The notes under the pieces are model-generated. The model was not told where the DNA came from. It saw only the letters and a program-made list of their open reading frames with translations, and made no database searches. A stretch of 64,000 nt of DNA from Abditibacteriaceae bacterium. Its GTDB lineage: Bacteria; Armatimonadota; Abditibacteriia; Abditibacteriales; Abditibacteriaceae. The position numbers and the translations under genes were made by a program. Of this stretch, positions 59,790 through 64,000 are shown piece by piece. Each line of letters opens with the position of its first letter. Position 1 is the stretch's first letter. The stretch is taken from positions 107,228 through 171,227 of the forward strand of contig JAFAZH010000056.1 of NCBI GenBank assembly GCA_019239895.1, written 5' to 3'.

Positions 59790-62700
59790 ATGACATCTTT
59801 AACATCGCTATGGCGAGTTGAACTTTTTGGCGGGCTGCGTGTTGTCCGGGGTGAACAGATTATCACTCGTTTTCGCACGCAAAAAGCGGGAGCCTTATTA
59901 GCTTATCTGGCGTACTATCCGGGACAAATTCACTCACGTGAAGTGCTGGCGGATTTGTTGTGGCCAGAGTGCGCGCCGGAATTGGGGCGCAATAATTTAC
60001 GCGTGGCCCTGGCGTCTCTGCGGCGTCAATTGGAGCCACCGGGTTTTAACCTTTCTGATGCTGATGGCGGCGGCGTTATGCTGGCTAATCGCCGTATGTT
60101 GGGCTTGAATCCCCAGACTGTAGAAACCGATGCCCGCGAATTCGAGACCCTGCTGAAGATCGCATTGGAGCCACTCTCCATCAAGGCCCGCCACGACAAG
60201 ATTGATCCGCAAAAGGCCCTGATGCGCGCGGTCGAGCTTTATCGAGGGCCGTTGTTAGCGGGCTACTACGAGGATTGGATTGCGCTCGAAGAACAACGTC
60301 TGGAAGTATTATTCTTCAAGGCTTTAGATACTTTAGTTAGCTGGCTGGAAAAGGCTGGAGAAACAGAACGGGCGTTGGAATACGTGCAACGCGGCCTGCG
60401 CATTGACCCAAACCGCGGAAGAACACAACTCGATTTCCAGCGGTTGTACGAGCAGCTTGATCGGACGGAGCAGCCTGCCAATCAAAGCCTCAGAAGAGGC
60501 TCAGCACAAATTCAGGACTCGGCTGACACTGACGCCGCTAACCTCGCGCATCCAGATTCACCCTTAACACGTCGTCCAAATCTACCCATTCCACTAACGC
60601 GATTTTTTGGACGGGAAGAGGAAGTTGGAAATCTCTGTAGGCTTGTGATAGACCCCGCCGTGCGGATTGTCACGTTGACCGGAACCGGCGGTAGCGGTAA
60701 AACACGACTCTCTATTGAAGTCGCGCGGCGGGTGAGTGAGGAGGGGACAGGAGTTGTCTCTTTTGTGTCCTTAGACAGCCTGAGCGATCCCCGATTAATT
60801 CTGAATGCGATATTAGACGCCATTGATGTTCCCCGCAACCCGGCAGCCACAGCACTTCAACAGCTTATTACAGCCCTGGGTGCAGGGCCGAGCCTTTTAG
60901 TCTTAGATAACTTTGAACAGTTACTACCTGCTGGCGCAAGCGTGATCCAGACGTTGTTGCAACAGGTGGCACAATTCACCATTCTCCTAACGTCCCGCCA
61001 AAAGTTGGATCTATCTGGTGAACGGGAATGGCCTGTCTCACCCCTACCTGCGCCACCCGCAGAGATAGGCGATGGACTGAACGCTTATGCAAAAGAGCCG
61101 GATAAAACACGCCCGTTAGATAAAACGCTACCGACTGCGTCCCAAAATCTACAGGTGGTGGCTGCCTACTCCAGCGTTCAACTGTTCTTGGATCGGGCGC
61201 AAGCTATACGCCCGGATTTTCAGCTTACACGCCAGAATGTTGTGCCTGTCGTGCGTCTTATGCAGCGGCTGGAAGGGCTGCCTTTAGCGATTGAACTCAT
61301 TGCCGCCCGTGCCGGAGTTCTTTCGCCCGCGCAGATGCTTACGCATTTAGAAGCCGTCACGGTAGAGACTGCACCAACTGCCGTTGCGACTGCAAACGCC
61401 TCGTCCTATCTAGATTTGTTGCAGAGCGAACAGAAGCATTGGCCGGAGCGCCAACGAGCTTTACGCACCACCATCGCCTGGAGCTATGGACTTTTACCCC
61501 CAGCCTTAAGGGAATTTCTGGTGCGCCTGTGGGTGCTGCGCGGCGGTTTTCGCCTGGAGGCAGCGCAGGCTATTTGTGATGAACCGGAGGCGCTCCATTT
61601 TCTCTCGCAATTGCGTGGGGCTTCCCTGGTAGTCACCGAAGAGAGCGGCCTGGATGATCAATTAGCTGAGATACGTTTTCGTCTCCTCGAACCCCTCCGC
61701 GAATTTGCGGGGGAACAACTTACTGCTGATGAGAAGTATAGTCTGCAAGAAAGCCACGCACGCTATTTTCTACATTTGGCCCAGCAAGCCGAGAATGCCT
61801 TCAATAGCCCGCAGCAGATGTCCTGGTTAGCGCGGGTGGCCGCCAGTGCTGATAATTTTCGCGCGGCTTTGGCCTGGGCTTTAGAGCAACGGCCTGAATT
61901 AGCCCTTGCCTTAGCGGGCAGCCTGGCTCCGTTCTGGCAGGTTCACAATCACCTGGAAGAAGGGCGATCCTGGTTGAAACAGGCTTTAGAGCGGCACGGC
62001 CAAATCCCGGAAAAGAACTCTCTGCAAGACGCGGCGATGCAAATTTTACGCATCAAGGCATTGCTAGGGGCTGGTCGCCTGGCCTTCTATGTGGGTGATT
62101 TCCCCGCAGCGCACATCCACTTGAATGAGACTATTGAACTGAGCCGTTCACAGCAGGATTGGTATAACCTCGCTCTCGCTTTGCAAACCCTGGGGCACAT
62201 GGAATTGAACGAAGGGAAAACCGAGGCGGCTCTGACCAGTGTCCAAGAGGCACTTGAACTCAGTCGGCAAATAGAGGATCAGGCTTTGATTGCTGAAAAT
62301 CTGCGTCTGCTGGGTGGCATTTATATCGGTCAAGGCGATTACAATCCCGCCCTGCCTATCCTGGAAGAATGTCAGGCCATTATCCGCATCCTGGGCCAAA
62401 ACCTAAATTTAGCGCATACGCTTGACCTCTTAGCTTTTGTCCATATCGGATTGGGGGATAAAGCAGGCGCACGCCTGGCCTGGGAAGACAGCCTCGCTAT
62501 CGCTCGTGCTGTCCACGATGGTTACCTGATTGGGAAAACCTTATGGGGCTTAGGCACCCTGGCACGGGCCGCTGGTGAGTTGTCTTATGCCAGTGAGTTA
62601 CTGGGCGAAGCCACGCGTGTCGCTCTGGAAACCGACAATAAATGGATGCGGCCCTTTATGCTGGAAGCGGTCGCTTATCTGGCAGCGGAAAAGAATAAAC

Positions 62701-62915
62701 CTACCGACGCAGCGCAAATCCTGGGAGCTTCTGAGGCTTTAAGGGCTGCACTGGGTTCTCCTTTGCTGCCCATCTTCTTGCCAGACTATGAACATTATGT
62801 AGCACGCCTCCATTCCGCTCTGGACGCTGCCACTTTTGATACTGCCTGGACTACCGGACAACAGATGTCCTTTGAACAAGCGGCGGCTGTGGCTTTATCC
62901 TGTTGCACCCACTGA
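59790..62915 (+). CDS. AfsR/SARP-like transcription activator with NB-ARC ATPase and TPR repeats
   Basis: The 1041-residue protein starts with an OmpR-type winged helix (about 8-95, 'RVELFGGLRVVRGEQI', 'LLAYLAYYPGQIHSREVLA'), then the BTAD domain (about 100-225), an NB-ARC/AAA-type ATPase (about 270-560) with Walker A 'LTGTGGSGKTRLS' and Walker B 'LLVLDNFEQLL', a winged-helix region with 'LPLAIELIAARAGVLSP', and about six TPR-like repeats (about 690-1020). This is the architecture of Streptomyces AfsR and similar STAND regulators. It should bind DNA and activate transcription after a nucleotide-driven switch. The inducer is unknown. It is preceded by an A+T-rich leader without a clear Shine-Dalgarno sequence. 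Confidence 0.93.
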   Translation: MTSLTSLWRVELFGGLRVVRGEQIITRFRTQKAGALLAYLAYYPGQIHSREVLADLLWPECAPELGRNNLRVALASLRRQLEPPGFNLSDADGGGVMLANRRMLGLNPQTVETDAREFETLLKIALEPLSIKARHDKIDPQKALMRAVELYRGPLLAGYYEDWIALEEQRLEVLFFKALDTLVSWLEKAGETERALEYVQRGLRIDPNRGRTQLDFQRLYEQLDRTEQPANQSLRRGSAQIQDSADTDAANLAHPDSPLTRRPNLPIPLTRFFGREEEVGNLCRLVIDPAVRIVTLTGTGGSGKTRLSIEVARRVSEEGTGVVSFVSLDSLSDPRLILNAILDAIDVPRNPAATALQQLITALGAGPSLLVLDNFEQLLPAGASVIQTLLQQVAQFTILLTSRQKLDLSGEREWPVSPLPAPPAEIGDGLNAYAKEPDKTRPLDKTLPTASQNLQVVAAYSSVQLFLDRAQAIRPDFQLTRQNVVPVVRLMQRLEGLPLAIELIAARAGVLSPAQMLTHLEAVTVETAPTAVATANASSYLDLLQSEQKHWPERQRALRTTIAWSYGLLPPALREFLVRLWVLRGGFRLEAAQAICDEPEALHFLSQLRGASLVVTEESGLDDQLAEIRFRLLEPLREFAGEQLTADEKYSLQESHARYFLHLAQQAENAFNSPQQMSWLARVAASADNFRAALAWALEQRPELALALAGSLAPFWQVHNHLEEGRSWLKQALERHGQIPEKNSLQDAAMQILRIKALLGAGRLAFYVGDFPAAHIHLNETIELSRSQQDWYNLALALQTLGHMELNEGKTEAALTSVQEALELSRQIEDQALIAENLRLLGGIYIGQGDYNPALPILEECQAIIRILGQNLNLAHTLDLLAFVHIGLGDKAGARLAWEDSLAIARAVHDGYLIGKTLWGLGTLARAAGELSYASELLGEATRVALETDNKWMRPFMLEAVAYLAAEKNKPTDAAQILGASEALRAALGSPLLPIFLPDYEHYVARLHSALDAATFDTAWTTGQQMSFEQAAAVALSCCTH

Positions 62916-63406
62916 GTTAAGCAAGCGGTAATTCCTCGTCTTGATGCTCGTTTCAATGCTGCCCTCGACCGGTTTTTTAGGTTGCCGTAAAGAATGCCAC
63001 ATAAACCCGTAACTGGCTTTGGCTCTCATATCAAGATTTTATCAAGATGGGCGAATAAGCCAGTTTTGAAATGATTTTGACATGATAGCAAAAGCCGACC
63101 CGCTATAATGAGAAAAGTTGGAAGTATTGGAACTGGAAATTAGTAAAGGATCAAATCGCGTGCCGAATGTGTCATGAATCATGCTGTCGGGCCTGTTTCA
63201 GACTGTTCAACCGCTGAAGTTTTCGCGTCTATATCGAGTCAAAGGCTGCCTCCTCAGAGCGGCCCCGCCCCCGCATTTCAGACGCCAAATTCTGGACTTC
63301 TGTCCTCTGTAAGTGTTGACGCTGACCTATCTCATTTCTGAGTTCTTTACATTTCTTCTCGAAGATGCCGGCTCCGGCATCGTCCGCAGCTAAGGAGACC
63401 AATTCT
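62916..63406. other. Intergenic stretch with a weak promoter-like pair
   Basis: TTGACA at 63077-63082 and TATAAT at 63104-63109 match the -35 and -10 hexamers, but the 21-base spacing is too long for a normal sigma-70 promoter. Direct repeats ATCAAGATTTTATCAAGAT lie at about 63032. No coding frame is evident. Confidence 0.4.
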
Positions 63407-64000
63407 ATGTCAAGATGGCTATCAGGCCGGTTCGTCCCGGTCGCACTGTGCTTATTCCTTTTGGCGACTTGCTCGGTGGCGCACGCCGCGAGTTTCACTT
63501 ATACAGGCAATGCCACTTACGGCCCTGACAATAATAATAATGGAGCTTGCACCGCTGGCTTGGGTGGTGGCGATAGCTCCAACTGGGACGACGCGCGCAA
63601 CTGGGGGCCGCCCTGTGCGGCTGCCGGGGTGCCGGGCCCCGATGATGACGCCACCATAAACAACGGTGACACCGTGGTCCTGGGCCGCGACCGCAGCCTC
63701 ACCAACTTCACCCTCGGTTCCGGCACTCTCATTGGTGGTAACACGTTGAGTGTGAGCGGCACCTTTACGTGGACGGGTGGCACGATTGGGGACGGCACTG
63801 CGTCGGTGCCAACCATAAACGTGGCAGCGGGGGCAGGTCAACTCAACATCAGCGGCAACGCCGACAAGGTGCTCAACAACGGGGTGTTGAGCAATGCGGG
63901 CACCGGCACCTGGAGCGGTGGCGGCAACATCGATGTGGAAAATAGTGCGGCCATCAACAACAGCGGCACGTTCACCGTGCAGACGGATGCCTCCATAGTG
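63407..64000 (+). CDS. Secreted Gly/Asn/Thr-rich repeat protein, cut by the window end
   Basis: ATG at 63407 with AAGGAG (63392-63397) opens a frame that runs to the last base (198 codons). The start is a signal peptide (FVPVALCLFLLATCSVAHAA), followed by 'SFTYTGNATYGPDNNNN', 'GDSSNWDDARNWGPP', 'DDATINNGDTVVLG' and repeated short beta-strands such as 'GTLIGGNTLSVSGTFTWTG' and 'GVLSNAGTGTWSGGGNI'. This pattern suggests a parallel beta-helix or autotransporter-like adhesin of the G8/PEP-CTERM type. The C-terminus, which might carry a sorting signal, is outside the window. The base composition is somewhat richer in GC than its neighbours. Confidence 0.8.
   Translation, partial: MSRWLSGRFVPVALCLFLLATCSVAHAASFTYTGNATYGPDNNNNGACTAGLGGGDSSNWDDARNWGPPCAAAGVPGPDDDATINNGDTVVLGRDRSLTNFTLGSGTLIGGNTLSVSGTFTWTGGTIGDGTASVPTINVAAGAGQLNISGNADKVLNNGVLSNAGTGTWSGGGNIDVENSAAINNSGTFTVQTDASIV

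Noticed and set aside
63077..63109. TTGACA and TATAAT hexamers as a sigma-70 promoter
   Set aside because: Both hexamers are perfect, but the 21-base spacing is outside the normal 16-18 range. It is noted only as a weak possibility.
63229..63841. Minus-strand frames near the window end
   Set aside because: They are opposite a plus-strand frame with a ribosome binding site and a signal peptide that runs off the window.
1..64000. tRNA, rRNA, CRISPR array, prophage or insertion-sequence transposase
   Set aside because: None was recognised by eye. A covariance-model scan would be needed to exclude a tRNA.

Overview
The window looks like a chromosomal piece from a free-living, didermic, saccharolytic bacterium, most probably Armatimonadota. 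The best marker is the DUF1559/H-X9-DG pseudopilin at 47978-48739, whose segment after the prepilin helix (FPAFSRARENARRASCQSN) is typical of that phylum. Large secreted glycoside hydrolases, ThuA and GH28-like proteins, Zn-ribbon WD40 kinases, ExbB/ExbD/TonB-like genes and many intergenic palindromic repeats fit the same picture. This assignment is an inference from gene style; no rRNA or tRNA gene was recognised.

Layout. 1-6200: end of a membrane protein and two large secreted proteins of unknown function. 6217-17814 (minus strand): five paralogues that all begin with a Cys4 zinc ribbon (three intact Ser/Thr kinases, one apparent pseudokinase, one WD40-only protein), followed by a von Willebrand A protein. 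18360-21841: P-loop kinase, GNAT, a frameshifted gene and a secreted beta-propeller. 21965-28676: ThuA, an MFS transporter with a monooxygenase-like tail, DUF4186, an SDR and a CarH/LitR-type B12 light-sensing regulator. 28856-33455: GH44 and a pectate-lyase-like beta-helix protein. 33771-44809: ExbB-ExbD-ExbD, a 1574-residue TonB-like protein with a Gly/Asn/Gln repeat tract and a C-terminal PA14 domain, an ankyrin protein and a CBM-GH27-GH43 protein. 45206-48739: small secreted protein, sialate O-acetylesterase, pseudopilin. 48866-52018 (minus strand): a run of exported, Cys-rich or thiol-active proteins. 52299-59578: YncE/phosphoesterase, YjbQ, a 34-residue basic protein, a RemA-like protein, an OmpR-type regulator, PII and glutamine synthetase. 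59790-64000: an AfsR-like regulator and the start of a secreted repeat protein.

The most striking observation is at 48866-49411. An exported heavy-metal-associated (HMA) domain gene has in-frame TGA codons at exactly the two positions of the metal-binding CxxC motif (codons 39 and 42), with an open frame on both sides, a perfect Shine-Dalgarno sequence and a hairpin just downstream. It reads as a double-selenocysteine UxxU metallochaperone. It ends a minus-strand cluster with a TlpA-like thioredoxin, a beta-barrel protein and two exported Cys-rich proteins, which suggests a periplasmic metal or thiol/selenol redox system.

A second theme is repeats. At least ten intergenic palindromic elements of several families are present. 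One fragment lies inside a coding sequence in frame and another appears to supply the N-terminus of a glycoside hydrolase gene. Two genes carry apparent single-base frameshifts (19845-20332 and 55950-56330), which could be real or assembly errors.
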